Numbered from the stretch's first letter, positions 35,912 to 46,400 are shown. The stretch is 64,000 nt of DNA from Endozoicomonas sp. OPT23 (GCF_009653635.1 NZ_PPFD01000003.1:638955-702954); one strand, 5' to 3'. Program-made: numbers and translations. The notes: generated by a model not told the origin, from the sequence alone.

Positions 35912-35972
35912 AGTGCCCTGTACAAATTTTATTCATTATATTTTTGGAAGCGTAATACTATACATATACTGT

Positions 35973-35987
35973 CGTCTTTAAAAGACG
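35973..35987. promoter_or_regulatory. perfect palindrome in the phoA promoter region
   Basis: CGTCTTT and AAAGACG flank a single A, about 62 bp upstream of the phoA start. It could be an operator, but I can assign no regulator. Confidence 0.3.
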
Positions 35988-36108
35988 TCGATAGTCGCTT
36001 TTATTGTTTTGTATCAAGGGCTTGAAGAAACTACCGGGTTAATCACCAAAGTTGCGAACTCTGACAATATTTATCAGGAATTAAGATGACTGCTTATTAT
36101 TGAAGTAA

Positions 36109-37701
36109 TCATCCTCTATCAAGGCGTCGGGATGTTTTTTGCAGATATGATTTCTCTCGTTCTACTGCCTTGGGATATTCAGCTGCAATGTCGTCCTTCG
36201 TGTAACCATACATAACATGTTCAATCAGCTTCGGCGTCATATGCTTAAATTTTGCAGGGTCTTTCATTGCACCTAGCAAAGCTGCGCTTAAGTGACCTCG
36301 CAATTCTTGCTTGGCTGACAAACTGAGTTTTGAAGCCCGTATATCAGCCAGTACCTGCTTGTATTCCCTAATTTCTCTTACTGATGAGATCGATCTGTCT
36401 ATATCCCCGAAACCCAGTTTTTTTGAGGGAGTAATACCTCTCACGTATTCAGCAACATTCGCTCTGTCTGGCTGAAGTGCCGTGATACTTTCTTTTTCTT
36501 GAGGCTTTGTTCCTGTTTTTCTACGTACCGCTCCTCCACGAGCCAGCACTCTTTCACTAGTTGGTGTAGGTGGTGTTGTTTCCTTTTTTTCGTCAGGTGC
36601 TGATTTGTTTGCGGTAGGTTTATCAAAATCCTGATTAGCTTTCCTGTAAGCTTGGTCCATTGCTTTCTGCTCGACCTTTGCTTCTCTTTGCTCTTTCTTC
36701 TCCTGTCTCTGTGCAGCCTTTCTTTTGGTTTTTAAGACCGCAACTTCCTGCTTTAATTTCTCTACTTCACTGCCGGCTGCTGCTCTCTGTTTTTTTGTTT
36801 CTGCAGTAAGGGCATCCGCGCCGAAGCCATGCTTCCCGGACTCTCTTTGTATCCCTCCCAGTAGCTTGTTGGCTGAAGACTGAACCGACTTGGCCTTCTT
36901 CAGAGCTGCTTCTACAGAAGCAAGTTCCTTCCCAATCGCCTTACTGGATTTGCCTTCTGCTTCTTTGATTCCTTTCCTGATAGTGCCAACATCAGCTTTG
37001 AGAGTGCCTGCTCTACGGTTCAGTTTATCTTCAGATTTTCTGGATTTTTCGTTCGCTTTAGCTTCCATGCTCAACCGTTTTTTTAATGCTCTGAGCTCAC
37101 CTTTTGCCTGCTCCAACTCATCCTTTCGTTGATGAACGAGCTCTGTCGCTGCAATAATCGCGGCTTCCGCCTGCCCACCAGCAGGGCTTAATTCATTGCC
37201 ACCAAGCCCGGCACTTCTGAGATTCATATTCAGGGCAGCACTCTTATCCAGCCCGCTAGCCTGATTAAGCAGGTTTTTTGCCTGTTTAAGATTATCTCTT
37301 GCCTGACTGACCTGAACTTCGAAGGCACCTTCACTGCGAACCTGAGGCTCGTATCCCCCTTTTCTTTGCTCTGTTTCAATTCGACCTATAAGACGATCAG
37401 CTCTCCCAAACATAATACTTTCTTCTTGGGATAGTCGTTCAGGTACAGGAGCAGCAGGCGTTAAATGCACTTTAACGTCAGAAGGGGCTTGTGAGGTGAT
37501 GCCGTACTGGCTAAGAGACTTGCTATCAAGTGCAGGGTAAAGACGAGCCGATTTTAACTGGCTGGGAGCTTGATGCTCAGTAATGGAATGTCTGTTTATC
37601 CGCCCTGGGTTATCAGCACCCTTGGATATAGATACCCTTTCGCTAGCTGCCTTCTGGTCATGGTTTATTACGCCACCTGATTGAACCGACCCCAGTCCCA
37701 T
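36109..37701 (-). CDS. coiled-coil protein of unknown function
   Basis: No family is recognised. The 530-residue product is extremely polar, with a Ser/Pro-rich N-terminal part (1-90), a long Lys/Glu/Ala-rich helical region (about 90-380, heptad-like, e.g. KGELRALKKRLSMEAKANEK), a charged Pro/Thr stretch near 390-410 and a smaller C-terminal domain (about 430-520). It has no signal peptide or membrane helix. ATG 37701 is preferred over one 60 bp upstream because AAAGGA lies nine bases before it. Effector-like character is possible but unproven. It stands alone between phoA and a flavin reductase gene. Confidence 0.7.
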   Translation of the reverse strand: MGLGSVQSGGVINHDQKAASERVSISKGADNPGRINRHSITEHQAPSQLKSARLYPALDSKSLSQYGITSQAPSDVKVHLTPAAPVPERLSQEESIMFGRADRLIGRIETEQRKGGYEPQVRSEGAFEVQVSQARDNLKQAKNLLNQASGLDKSAALNMNLRSAGLGGNELSPAGGQAEAAIIAATELVHQRKDELEQAKGELRALKKRLSMEAKANEKSRKSEDKLNRRAGTLKADVGTIRKGIKEAEGKSSKAIGKELASVEAALKKAKSVQSSANKLLGGIQRESGKHGFGADALTAETKKQRAAAGSEVEKLKQEVAVLKTKRKAAQRQEKKEQREAKVEQKAMDQAYRKANQDFDKPTANKSAPDEKKETTPPTPTSERVLARGGAVRRKTGTKPQEKESITALQPDRANVAEYVRGITPSKKLGFGDIDRSISSVREIREYKQVLADIRASKLSLSAKQELRGHLSAALLGAMKDPAKFKHMTPKLIEHVMYGYTKDDIAAEYPKAVEREKSYLQKTSRRLDRG

Positions 37702-37785
37702 AATTCGCAGTCCTTTGCCATTCGACAGATAAAATAAAAGCCTCATAAAGAGGCTTCTCATTTAAATCTAGCAGTGGCTTCAGGC

Positions 37786-39264
37786 TCAGCTACGCATCCA
37801 GCCGTGGAATTTCTGCACCCACTTCAGCACACCTTCCGGTGCATGGGCTCTTTTCCACTCGCCTGCCGCGTATTTATTGGCTTCACTCAGAGTTGGATAG
37901 ATATGAATGGTACCCAGAATCTTGTTCATTCCCAGACCATGCTTCATGGCACTGATGTATTCAGTAATCAGCTCACCGGCGTGATAACCGACAATGGTGC
38001 AACCCAGAATCTTGTCGCTGCCTGGTTTAGTCAGAACTTTGACGAAACCTCTCGCCTCTTCATCCGCAATAGCCCGGTCAAGGTCATCAATGCCGTACTT
38101 GGTGACTTCGTAAGGAATACCCTGTTCCTTCGCTTCAGTCTCGTTCAAGCCGACACGACCTACTTCCGGGTCAGTGAAAGTTGCCCAAGGCATCACTGAA
38201 TAGTCCACCTTGAACTTCTTGAACTTGCCGAACAGCGCATTTACCGCGGCAAACCAAGCCTGATGAGCAGCCGCGTGAGTGAACTGATAAGGACCAGCCA
38301 CATCACCACAGGCATAGATGTTCGGGAATTTTGTCTGAAGGTAGTCGTTAACAGCCAGAGTACCGCGTTCAGTGACTTCTATCCCCAGTTCTTCCAGCCC
38401 CATATTACTGGTGTTGGCTCTACGGCCTGTAGCAAACAATACTGCATCAAAGTCGATCTCTACTTCCTGTCCTTCATGCAGCGCTTTCAGATACTGACGA
38501 CCATTGTCGTTATGGAAAGACTTGGGTTCGTGCTTCAAACGAAGATCAACGCCGTCTTTCAGGAACTGCCTTTTCACCAGCTCGGAAACGTCTTCATCTT
38601 CACGATGCAGCAGTCGTGAACCGTGATCCAACTGAGTGACGTTAACACCCAGACGAGTGAAAGCCTGTGTCAGCTCACTGCCGATAGGGCCTGCACCGAC
38701 CACCAGCAGTTTCTCCGGCTTTTCACGGATATCCCAAATAGTGTCAGACGTGTAGTAAGTGATGTCGTTCAAACCCGGCAAAAACGGCACGAATGGACGA
38801 CCACCACTGGCAATAATGATGTTCTTGCTGGTAATGCGTTTGCCATCAACTTCCACTTCCCACGGGCTGATCAGCTTGGCGGCACCTGTCACACATTCGA
38901 CGCCCAGACTTGAGTAACGCTCAATCGAGTCGTGTGGTTCAACCTGCTTGATGACGGATTGAACCCGTTCCATCACCTTGGTGAAGTTCACTTCAGCCTG
39001 AACATTTTCCAGACCGAACTCTTCACCCCGATGCATGTAATGAGCCATCTTTGCCGAGCGAATCAAAGCCTTGCTGGGGACACAGCCGGTGTTCAGGCAA
39101 TCACCACCCATTCTGTGCTTTTCAATCAGGGTGACCTTGGCTTTTACGGCAGCAGCAATATAACTGCTGACCAGCCCCGCCGAACCAGCACCAACCACCA
39201 GCAGGTTGTTATCGAATTTCTCTGGCTTATTGAAGCCTTTATAAACAGGGTTACCGAACAACAT
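37786..39264 (-). CDS. FAD-dependent pyridine nucleotide-disulfide oxidoreductase
   Basis: The 492-residue class I flavin disulfide reductase has an FAD-binding motif VGAGSAGLVSS (23-33), the redox pair C56/C61 (GGDCLNTGCVPSK), the NAD-binding motif VVGAGPIGSEL and a dimerisation domain with HIYPTLSEA. The mercuric-reductase-like branch lacks both an N-terminal metal-binding domain and the C-terminal Cys pair needed for mercury here, so mercuric reductase is not supported. It sits 5 bp after the TVP38 gene, a pairing seen in other gammaproteobacteria. The true substrate is unknown. Confidence 0.85.
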   Translation of the reverse strand: MLFGNPVYKGFNKPEKFDNNLLVVGAGSAGLVSSYIAAAVKAKVTLIEKHRMGGDCLNTGCVPSKALIRSAKMAHYMHRGEEFGLENVQAEVNFTKVMERVQSVIKQVEPHDSIERYSSLGVECVTGAAKLISPWEVEVDGKRITSKNIIIASGGRPFVPFLPGLNDITYYTSDTIWDIREKPEKLLVVGAGPIGSELTQAFTRLGVNVTQLDHGSRLLHREDEDVSELVKRQFLKDGVDLRLKHEPKSFHNDNGRQYLKALHEGQEVEIDFDAVLFATGRRANTSNMGLEELGIEVTERGTLAVNDYLQTKFPNIYACGDVAGPYQFTHAAAHQAWFAAVNALFGKFKKFKVDYSVMPWATFTDPEVGRVGLNETEAKEQGIPYEVTKYGIDDLDRAIADEEARGFVKVLTKPGSDKILGCTIVGYHAGELITEYISAMKHGLGMNKILGTIHIYPTLSEANKYAAGEWKRAHAPEGVLKWVQKFHGWMRS

Positions 39265-39269
39265 ATGGG

Positions 39270-39938
39270 TTACTCCCCTTTGTTCTTTTTGATCAGAGAC
39301 ATAGCTTTACGTGCAACCCACGGGAAAATACCCAGCAGCACAAAGGAGCCAATTAGTTCAGGTGTCAGGATGCCGCTGGCAGAGAGTTCTTCAACCTGTC
39401 CCAGCTGTGCACCGGCGTTAACGAATACCGCTGTACCCGGCAGCATGCCTAACTGGCTGACCCAGTAGAAGGTTCTGGCCTTCATGGGTGTCAGACCCAT
39501 TACCAGGTTGATGACAAAGAAAGGGACGGCAGGAATCAGACGAAGGCTTAACAGGTAGAATGCACCGTCTTTCTCCACCCCCTTGTTGATGGTTTCAAGA
39601 TAGTTGCCAAACTTGTTCTGAACCCAGTCACCAAGAAGGCTGCGAGCAATCAGGAAAGCCAGCGTCGCACCAATGGTGCTGGCAAATGAGATAACCAGCA
39701 GGCCTGTGCTCAAACCAAATATTGCACCACCAATCAGAGTCAGCAAAGCTGCGCCTGGCAGGGAAAGAGCTGCAGCAGCTACATAGACAATAAAGAAGAT
39801 GGCGATAGTTTGAGCCGGATTTTCACTGTAAAGGCTTAAAAAATAGTCTCTGGTCAAATACTGCTGGCCATCCAGCAGGTAGAATGCGACTACAGCGCCA
39901 ACGATGGCGAGTAGAAGAAGTATTTTACTTTTGTTCAT
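39270..39938 (-). CDS. TVP38/TMEM64 family (DedA-superfamily) membrane protein
   Basis: The 222-residue protein has about six hydrophobic segments and the central VTT-domain signature GAALLTLIGGAIFG, FLIARSLLGDW and RLIPAVPFFVINLVMG. The family may move lipids or ions across the inner membrane, but the function is unsettled. It is first in a two-gene unit with the disulfide reductase downstream and is divergent from hemB. Confidence 0.85.
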   Translation of the reverse strand: MNKSKILLLLAIVGAVVAFYLLDGQQYLTRDYFLSLYSENPAQTIAIFFIVYVAAAALSLPGAALLTLIGGAIFGLSTGLLVISFASTIGATLAFLIARSLLGDWVQNKFGNYLETINKGVEKDGAFYLLSLRLIPAVPFFVINLVMGLTPMKARTFYWVSQLGMLPGTAVFVNAGAQLGQVEELSASGILTPELIGSFVLLGIFPWVARKAMSLIKKNKGE

Positions 39939-40032
39939 TGAACAATCCCAAGTAGTCTGACTGCCAGAGCAGCTCTTTGAAGAGAGTCTTTTACAGAGAG
40001 TTTTGTATAATGCCTGTCTGTCTTTACGTTAG

Positions 40033-41064
<1,032 letters not shown>

Positions 41065-41086
41065 TTAAAGAAAGGGTCACTTCTAA

Positions 41087-41128
41087 CTTTGCTCTTTGTG
41101 AAACTCTGAAGAGTGCCAAAGAGCAAAG
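41087..41128. terminator. long stem-loop after hemB
   Basis: CTTTGCTCTTTG (41087-41098) pairs perfectly with CAAAGAGCAAAG (41117-41128), with a smaller ACTC/GAGT hairpin inside. There is no T-tract, so it may be a processing or stability hairpin as much as a terminator. Confidence 0.5.
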
Positions 41129-41177
41129 CAGTGATCCTATTCATTAACAAAATCGGTATATACCTCAACCAGAAACA

Positions 41178-41942
41178 TTAGTCTTCTGCTTCTGGTAACA
41201 ACCCTTTCCTGTCATCACTTCTTTTTACATTTGAAAAGTAAGCTGTCTGAGCCGGTACAAAGTTGGCGTTATTTGCATTTTTGTAGCGCGACATAAACGA
41301 ACGATAAACACCGTACTTAAAGTACACTCGCTGCGCTGTCATTGTTGCCCCATGATAATCGACCTTTTTTTCTCCATTGACCCAAACCGAGAAGAAGCCT
41401 TTATCATCCTTAGTCCATCTGACATGGACTTCAATTCTATGCCACTTGCCTCTGAGTTCACTTTCATCAATTAACAGATAGTCTTTCTTTGTATTGCTAG
41501 GGATATGATTATCCAGATGATAACCTCCACTGGAATTTTGAAACATCCATGCAGGGTGTGACTGGTACTGATGAAACTGACCCAGGGCAACCTTGGTTGG
41601 ATAAACATTTGGATAGCTTTCCGGAAAGTATATAGACCAGCCATACCAGTATTCATTGCCTGGATAATTATCTTTATCGACTTCTGTTAGCTCGCTCCTT
41701 TCCCGGTCTTTTTCACAGTCGTTCCAGCCACTGTTACTGCTGCAATCACCAGGCCTGACGTCAAAGACTTCGATCATTTGAGACGGAGCGGTTTTTGTTG
41801 AGTCTTCTATTACTGAATAACCATAACTCGTTATGTTCAGGGAGCGCTTGAATGGACCAAAATTACCACGGTCGTTGGCTGAGCAGGCGCTTGTCAGGGA
41901 AACAAGTATCGCTGTTTGTATCAGGTTTATTATTTTTGCCAT
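41178..41942 (-). CDS. polysaccharide-lyase-like lipoprotein
   Basis: The 254-residue protein has a lipoprotein-type N-terminus (SLTSAC, likely lipidated Cys20). The mature part contains RERSEL, YWYGWSIYFPESYP, GQFHQYQ and YFKYGVYRS in order, as in the polysaccharide lyase-like family PF14099 (heparin/glucuronan lyase-type jelly rolls). If correct it would cleave an acidic polysaccharide at the cell surface. The family assignment rests on motif memory, with substrate unknown. It is alone and divergent from neither neighbour. A hemB stem-loop precedes it in the shared gap. Confidence 0.6.
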   Translation of the reverse strand: MAKIINLIQTAILVSLTSACSANDRGNFGPFKRSLNITSYGYSVIEDSTKTAPSQMIEVFDVRPGDCSSNSGWNDCEKDRERSELTEVDKDNYPGNEYWYGWSIYFPESYPNVYPTKVALGQFHQYQSHPAWMFQNSSGGYHLDNHIPSNTKKDYLLIDESELRGKWHRIEVHVRWTKDDKGFFSVWVNGEKKVDYHGATMTAQRVYFKYGVYRSFMSRYKNANNANFVPAQTAYFSNVKRSDDRKGLLPEAED

Positions 41943-42026
41943 AACCTTGCCAACAACCAGTCCATTATTTAGTTTCTTATAGCGAAAAGAGTAGCTGAAT
42001 TTATCTACCCTTTTCGTATGAAAGCC

Positions 42027-42824
42027 TTATTTTAAAACTCTCTCAATAGCATGAGTGACTTCAGCACACTTCTCATCGTTCAATGCGTCAGCATGTGGGC
42101 TGGCAAAGCGTCCGGAGTCATTATCGAAATATTTTCCTGAAGCATTGGCAAACTCATCAGACAAGGCAGCTCTAACCAGAATATCCGCACCTATTCGAAG
42201 ATCACCACCAGAAACGCCATAAGCTTCCTTGACCATTTTGCTGCCCAGCATCGAGGCCGGATTAACTGCAACAACAACTGGCCCCTGGCTGCCAATGGTT
42301 TTCGCCAAGTTATTGTTCCACATAGTTAACGCCAGCTTACTCTGGGCGTAAGCAAGTCCATCATTCAATCTTACTCTGCCAGCAAGAGCATGAAGATCAA
42401 CTGGAGCCTGAGCCGCTGAAGACAGGTTCACAACTCGACCTTCAGCGTTCATCAGCGGCAGTAGTCTTTTAGTCAGCAGATAGGGTGCAATGGTATTAAC
42501 AGCAAAGCGGGCATCCAGACCTTCTTCAGTGATCGGATCAGCAATACTGTAAACGCCGGCATTGTTGATCAGAACATCCAGTTTTTGATGATTGGCTGAA
42601 ATCTCTTTTGCCAGAGTCTCGACATCAGACACCAGAGACAAATCTGCCTTATAGGTTTCAACCTGAGCATTAGTATCCAGTTTCAGTAGCTCAGCTTTTG
42701 TCTTCGCCAGTTTCTTATCGCTTCTGCCATGGAGCAGAATATGATGCCCCTCAGTAACAAGGAGCTTTGCTGTTTCAAATCCAATGCCGTCAGTGGCACC
42801 AGTAATCAGAATGGTCTTGGCCAT
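42027..42824 (-). CDS. short-chain dehydrogenase/reductase
   Basis: A classical SDR of about 265 residues: nucleotide motif TGATDGIG near 8-15, NNAG near 86, catalytic serine in NLSSAA and YAQSK tyrosine/lysine pair near 155-160. The substrate is unknown. ATG 42824 is preferred to one 21 bp upstream on start context. It sits closely after the quinone-reductase-like gene and both are divergent from a LysR regulator, suggesting a regulated oxidoreductase pair. Confidence 0.85.
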   Translation of the reverse strand: MAKTILITGATDGIGFETAKLLVTEGHHILLHGRSDKKLAKTKAELLKLDTNAQVETYKADLSLVSDVETLAKEISANHQKLDVLINNAGVYSIADPITEEGLDARFAVNTIAPYLLTKRLLPLMNAEGRVVNLSSAAQAPVDLHALAGRVRLNDGLAYAQSKLALTMWNNNLAKTIGSQGPVVVAVNPASMLGSKMVKEAYGVSGGDLRIGADILVRAALSDEFANASGKYFDNDSGRFASPHADALNDEKCAEVTHAIERVLK

Positions 42825-42857
42825 GTTATTCACCACTTCAGGCATTATTGGCGGTCG

Positions 42858-43844
42858 TTAAACCGCTACTACTACTTTACCAGTCGCCTTGCCGCTGGAA
42901 AGACGGGCATGAGCTTTTCCGACTTCTTCAAGGCTGTAATCTGTTTCGTCCAGCACAGGTTTCAAACCACCCGCTTCCGCAATACGAGCAATTTCAGTCA
43001 GAATTTCACCATGCACTTCACGACCAACGTTGTGAATCATCGGGATCAGCATAAAGACTACGTGCAGTGACAAGCCTTTGAAGTGTGCAGTCGCCAGGTC
43101 CATCTCTACCATGGAAACCGTAGTGGCTACCTGACCATTCAGTGCTGCAGCATCAAAAGAGTTAGCGATATTGTTAGCACCAACAGAATCAAAGACCACA
43201 TCAAAGCCGACGCCTGACGTGTGCTCTTCAACATAGTCCACTACGCTTTCTTCGAGATAGTTAATGCTTTCAGCACCCAGTTCATTAATCAGGTTCAGAT
43301 GCTCTTCTGTACCTGCGGTAGAGTAAACGTCAGCACCAAAATGTTTTGCCAGCTGCAGTGCAACATGACCTACACCACCAGCACCGCCATGAACCAGAAC
43401 CTTTTGTCCCTGCTTCACGCCCGCTCTTACCAAACCTTCGTAGGCAGTGATTGCAACCAGAGGCAAAGCCGCCGCTTCTTTCATGCTCAGGCTTACCGGT
43501 TTTTTGGCAATCAACTTTGCATCGGCCAGCATGTATTCGGCCAGTGCGCCCTGAAGTTCACCAAGACCACCTGCACAACCGTAAACTTCATCCCCTTCTT
43601 TAAAGGCTGTTACACCTTCACCGACAGATTCAACCACACCGGCAAAATCCATTCCCAGAACACCGGGCAGGTCAGGGGAGAGCGGCAGTTCTTTGCCCAT
43701 CTGACGAATCATGGAATCGACAGTGTTCACGCTGGTAGCGGCTACACGTACAAGAACATGTCCGGCTTTTACTTCAGGCTTTGGCAGCTCGGCAGTTTCA
43801 AATACTCCAGGGCCACCGAACTCACGAATAATCATGGCTTTCAT
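42858..43844 (-). CDS. MDR-family quinone oxidoreductase / alcohol dehydrogenase-like
   Basis: The 328-residue medium-chain dehydrogenase/reductase starts MIREFGGPGVFETAELPKPE and has the nucleotide motif HGGAGGVGHVALQLAKHFGA near 150-168. It lacks the structural-zinc cysteines, so it groups with quinone/zeta-crystallin-type reductases using NADPH. It is first of the pair with the SDR, 33 bp from the SDR start. The divergent LysR gene, with a T-N11-A-like box between, probably controls it. Confidence 0.85.
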   Translation of the reverse strand: MKAMIIREFGGPGVFETAELPKPEVKAGHVLVRVAATSVNTVDSMIRQMGKELPLSPDLPGVLGMDFAGVVESVGEGVTAFKEGDEVYGCAGGLGELQGALAEYMLADAKLIAKKPVSLSMKEAAALPLVAITAYEGLVRAGVKQGQKVLVHGGAGGVGHVALQLAKHFGADVYSTAGTEEHLNLINELGAESINYLEESVVDYVEEHTSGVGFDVVFDSVGANNIANSFDAAALNGQVATTVSMVEMDLATAHFKGLSLHVVFMLIPMIHNVGREVHGEILTEIARIAEAGGLKPVLDETDYSLEEVGKAHARLSSGKATGKVVVAV

Positions 43845-43883
43845 GGGTCAAAATCTCTGTTTGAATTGATGAACCCATGGTAG

Positions 43884-43899
43884 TTAATCAACCAATTAA
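43884..43899. promoter_or_regulatory. LysR-type operator candidate
   Basis: TTAAT-CAACCA-ATTAA is an interrupted inverted repeat of T-N11-A form, 40 bp from the reductase start and 54 bp from the lysR start. It is a reasonable binding site for the divergent regulator, but the AT-rich context makes chance matches likely. Confidence 0.3.
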
Positions 43900-43952
43900 T
43901 GATAATCAGCTAACTTTTATAATCAGTTTCAATATTTTATTGATAATCCGGT

Positions 43953-44891
43953 ATGAACATTGATCACTTAAAGCTTTTCGTACGACTGGCGGCTACCAGT
44001 AACATCAGTCAGGCAGGGCAGGAGCTAGGTATTTCACCGGCTGTCGCCAGCTCGCATATCAACAAACTGGAACAGCAACTTGGGGTCAGGCTGGTTCATA
44101 GAACCACACGCAGGGTGTCGCTTACGGAAGAGGGCAGAACTTTTCTTCCCCATGCTGAAGAAGTACTGGGCAGTGTTGACGCTGCAAAAGCAGCCATTGG
44201 TGTTGGCAGCAGTTCTCCCAAGGGAACCCTGCGTATATCGGCACCGGCTTCTTTTGGTTGTATGCACCTGATGCCGGCCTTGACCGAGTTTATGTCGATC
44301 TATCCTGATCTCACGGTTGATTTGCGACTGACAGATACCATTGTCGATCTGGTAGAAGGAGGCTTTGATATTGCGATTCGAAATGCCGGCCTTAAAGACT
44401 CCTCTTTGATTGCCCGCAAACTGGCTCCGGATAAACGAATCCTCTGCGCTTCTCCCAATTACCTGAGCCGATTCGGAGAACCTGAAACACTGGCAGACCT
44501 GGTCAATCATCAATGCATCAACCTGATTGGCCAGGATTCGTGGAGTTTCAGAACTTCTTCTAGTATCGAGACCATCAAAACCCGTAGCCATTTCCGAACC
44601 GATCATGGGCTGGCTATGCGTGATGCCTGTGTAAACGGCATGGGCATCGCCATGAATGCCACCTGGAGTGTGTACGAACACCTGATGAATGGCTCACTGG
44701 TGCAGATATTGGCCGACTCCCCGGAAGCATCCAATGCAGCCATCTGGGCCGTATTCCCCAGCTCACGCCTGATTCCCCCCAAAGTCAGGGTTTTTATTGA
44801 TTATTTTTCAGCACGTTATGGTGAAGTTCCATACTGGGACAGTGCCCTCTTAATGTCAGCCAGGGAACCATTGCAGGGAATCCATATCTAA
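43953..44891 (+). CDS. LysR-family transcriptional regulator
   Basis: The 312-residue protein has an N-terminal winged helix-turn-helix (about 1-60: LAATSNISQAGQELGISPAV, VHRTTRRVSLTEEG) and a C-terminal substrate-binding domain (about 90-295). Its closest style is the CrgA/aldehyde- or quinone-responsive subfamily (LGVRLVHRTTRRVSLTEEG). It is divergent from the oxidoreductase pair, the standard arrangement for a LysR regulator and its target. The effector molecule is unknown. Confidence 0.9.
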   Translation: MNIDHLKLFVRLAATSNISQAGQELGISPAVASSHINKLEQQLGVRLVHRTTRRVSLTEEGRTFLPHAEEVLGSVDAAKAAIGVGSSSPKGTLRISAPASFGCMHLMPALTEFMSIYPDLTVDLRLTDTIVDLVEGGFDIAIRNAGLKDSSLIARKLAPDKRILCASPNYLSRFGEPETLADLVNHQCINLIGQDSWSFRTSSSIETIKTRSHFRTDHGLAMRDACVNGMGIAMNATWSVYEHLMNGSLVQILADSPEASNAAIWAVFPSSRLIPPKVRVFIDYFSARYGEVPYWDSALLMSAREPLQGIHI

Positions 44892-44926
44892 ATATCAATT
44901 CATATTAATAAGAGCAGGTAGAAGCT

Positions 44927-46285
44927 ATGGACAGTATCTGCAATTTAAAGGGTTTATCTTTCGCAGCAGCAGGCTCTGCAGTTGGTTATTTGTGTGGCGG
45001 AACAGCGGGTGCCATCGCAGGTAGTGCTGTCGGATACTGTTTTGGAAGGTTCGTCAGACATTACCAGGACTACAATACGGTGCAGGTTGATGGTGTCAGA
45101 CTTGATGTATCTCACATTCCGAGAGACGCTTCAAACACATCAGTGGATGAATTCAGACCATTACAAGTAACGAGACGCACTTCCCAACTCTCTGTTGAGC
45201 CCTCTCTCACCAATACCGACATCTCAGAAAGAATTGAGTGTCTTACTTCATTAGCTGTGAATTGCATTCAAAATTGTGATCCTGAGGCTCTTAAGCAGTT
45301 ATTGCAGAAACAGCCATCGTTAGCAAAGGCTACTGACTGGGGTCTATCTTTGATAACAATTGCCTGTCGTGAAAGCAGCCTTGAAATAGTTCAGTTGCTT
45401 TATGATTATGGCGCAGATCTCCATGTGGTTCATCCGTCAGGTAAGGGGCTGATATGGGAAACATTAGCGCATGATTCAGCCAGAAGTGGCTCCGAAGCAA
45501 TTAAGGTACTCAAATTTCTCCTAGCTAATGATGTTGAGTTTTCCGATTCTCGCGATGAGAACCATTCTGAATTCGATGAATGTTTATTCTATCTATTACA
45601 AAAAAAATGGGATTACCACCTGGAGCTCAGAGCTGAAATCTGGACATGTATTGAAGAAAGTTTTCCTCCAGGCACATCAATAGGTATTCAAGGTATGGAT
45701 TTAGTTTCCTCTATATGTGTAGAACCATGCGAATATTCTATTGACACTCTCAAATGGGTCATCAGAAATAATATTGGTTTTACTGATATTACAAAAAACT
45801 ATGATTCAAATAATAAATGCGTTAACCCAATTTACATACTGCTTTCAAAACTCCCTTACAGAAAAGATTTAAAAGCTGAAGCGCATATTATCGAAATAAT
45901 TAACTACCTATTCGACAATGAGGTAGATATTAAATTACCTAAAATTATTAAACTTGTTTTTTCATCACATTTTGACAACTATTCAAAGTTGAGGATTTTT
46001 ATTATCAACCTACTTAGAAAAGATGCTATAGACGGCGTACCTATGATTGAAGGAGAAAATTTACTTACGCTATTGGCAACTAATACTAGACCCTTATTTT
46101 TTTCACCTAAAGCTTTTCAAGACATGAAATCCTCCGGCCTACTTGATCATATTGAAATAAAAAAAGAGAAAGATCGCACCATTTTATTAGAGTGGATTGA
46201 TTCAATTCAAGAAAAAAGTAATTTTCTAAAAAGCCTAAAGCAATATATTAAAAGCTTAGAACTTCAGAAAACCAGTTTTCCATAG
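44927..46285 (+). CDS. ankyrin-repeat protein with glycine-rich membrane segment
   Basis: The 452-residue protein has an N-terminal hydrophobic Gly/Ala-rich stretch (about 10-45, resembling glycine-zipper segments: GGTAGAIAGSAVGYCFG) and two to three ankyrin-like helical repeats (about 105-200: PEALKQLLQKQPSLAKATD, IVQLLYDYGADLHVV, IKVLKFLLANDVEFSD). The C-terminal half is not recognised. From about 45700 the DNA is clearly more AT-rich than its neighbours, suggesting foreign origin. The combination resembles host-interaction proteins, but there is no secretion signal to prove this. Confidence 0.75.
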   Translation: MDSICNLKGLSFAAAGSAVGYLCGGTAGAIAGSAVGYCFGRFVRHYQDYNTVQVDGVRLDVSHIPRDASNTSVDEFRPLQVTRRTSQLSVEPSLTNTDISERIECLTSLAVNCIQNCDPEALKQLLQKQPSLAKATDWGLSLITIACRESSLEIVQLLYDYGADLHVVHPSGKGLIWETLAHDSARSGSEAIKVLKFLLANDVEFSDSRDENHSEFDECLFYLLQKKWDYHLELRAEIWTCIEESFPPGTSIGIQGMDLVSSICVEPCEYSIDTLKWVIRNNIGFTDITKNYDSNNKCVNPIYILLSKLPYRKDLKAEAHIIEIINYLFDNEVDIKLPKIIKLVFSSHFDNYSKLRIFIINLLRKDAIDGVPMIEGENLLTLLATNTRPLFFSPKAFQDMKSSGLLDHIEIKKEKDRTILLEWIDSIQEKSNFLKSLKQYIKSLELQKTSFP

Positions 46286-46400
46286 TTGAGACTACAGTCT
46301 ATATTTTTACTCCTCCAGACACTCTCAAACTCTGGTAAAGTAGAAGAAAAATCAGCATTGAATCGGCCAGCTCGGCTCAACAGATGCAGTAAGAGGTCAC

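Noticed and set aside
37786-39264. Mercuric reductase
   Set aside because: The redox CxxxxC is shared with all class I disulfide reductases, while the C-terminal cysteine pair and metal-binding N-terminus of MerA are missing and no mer genes are near.
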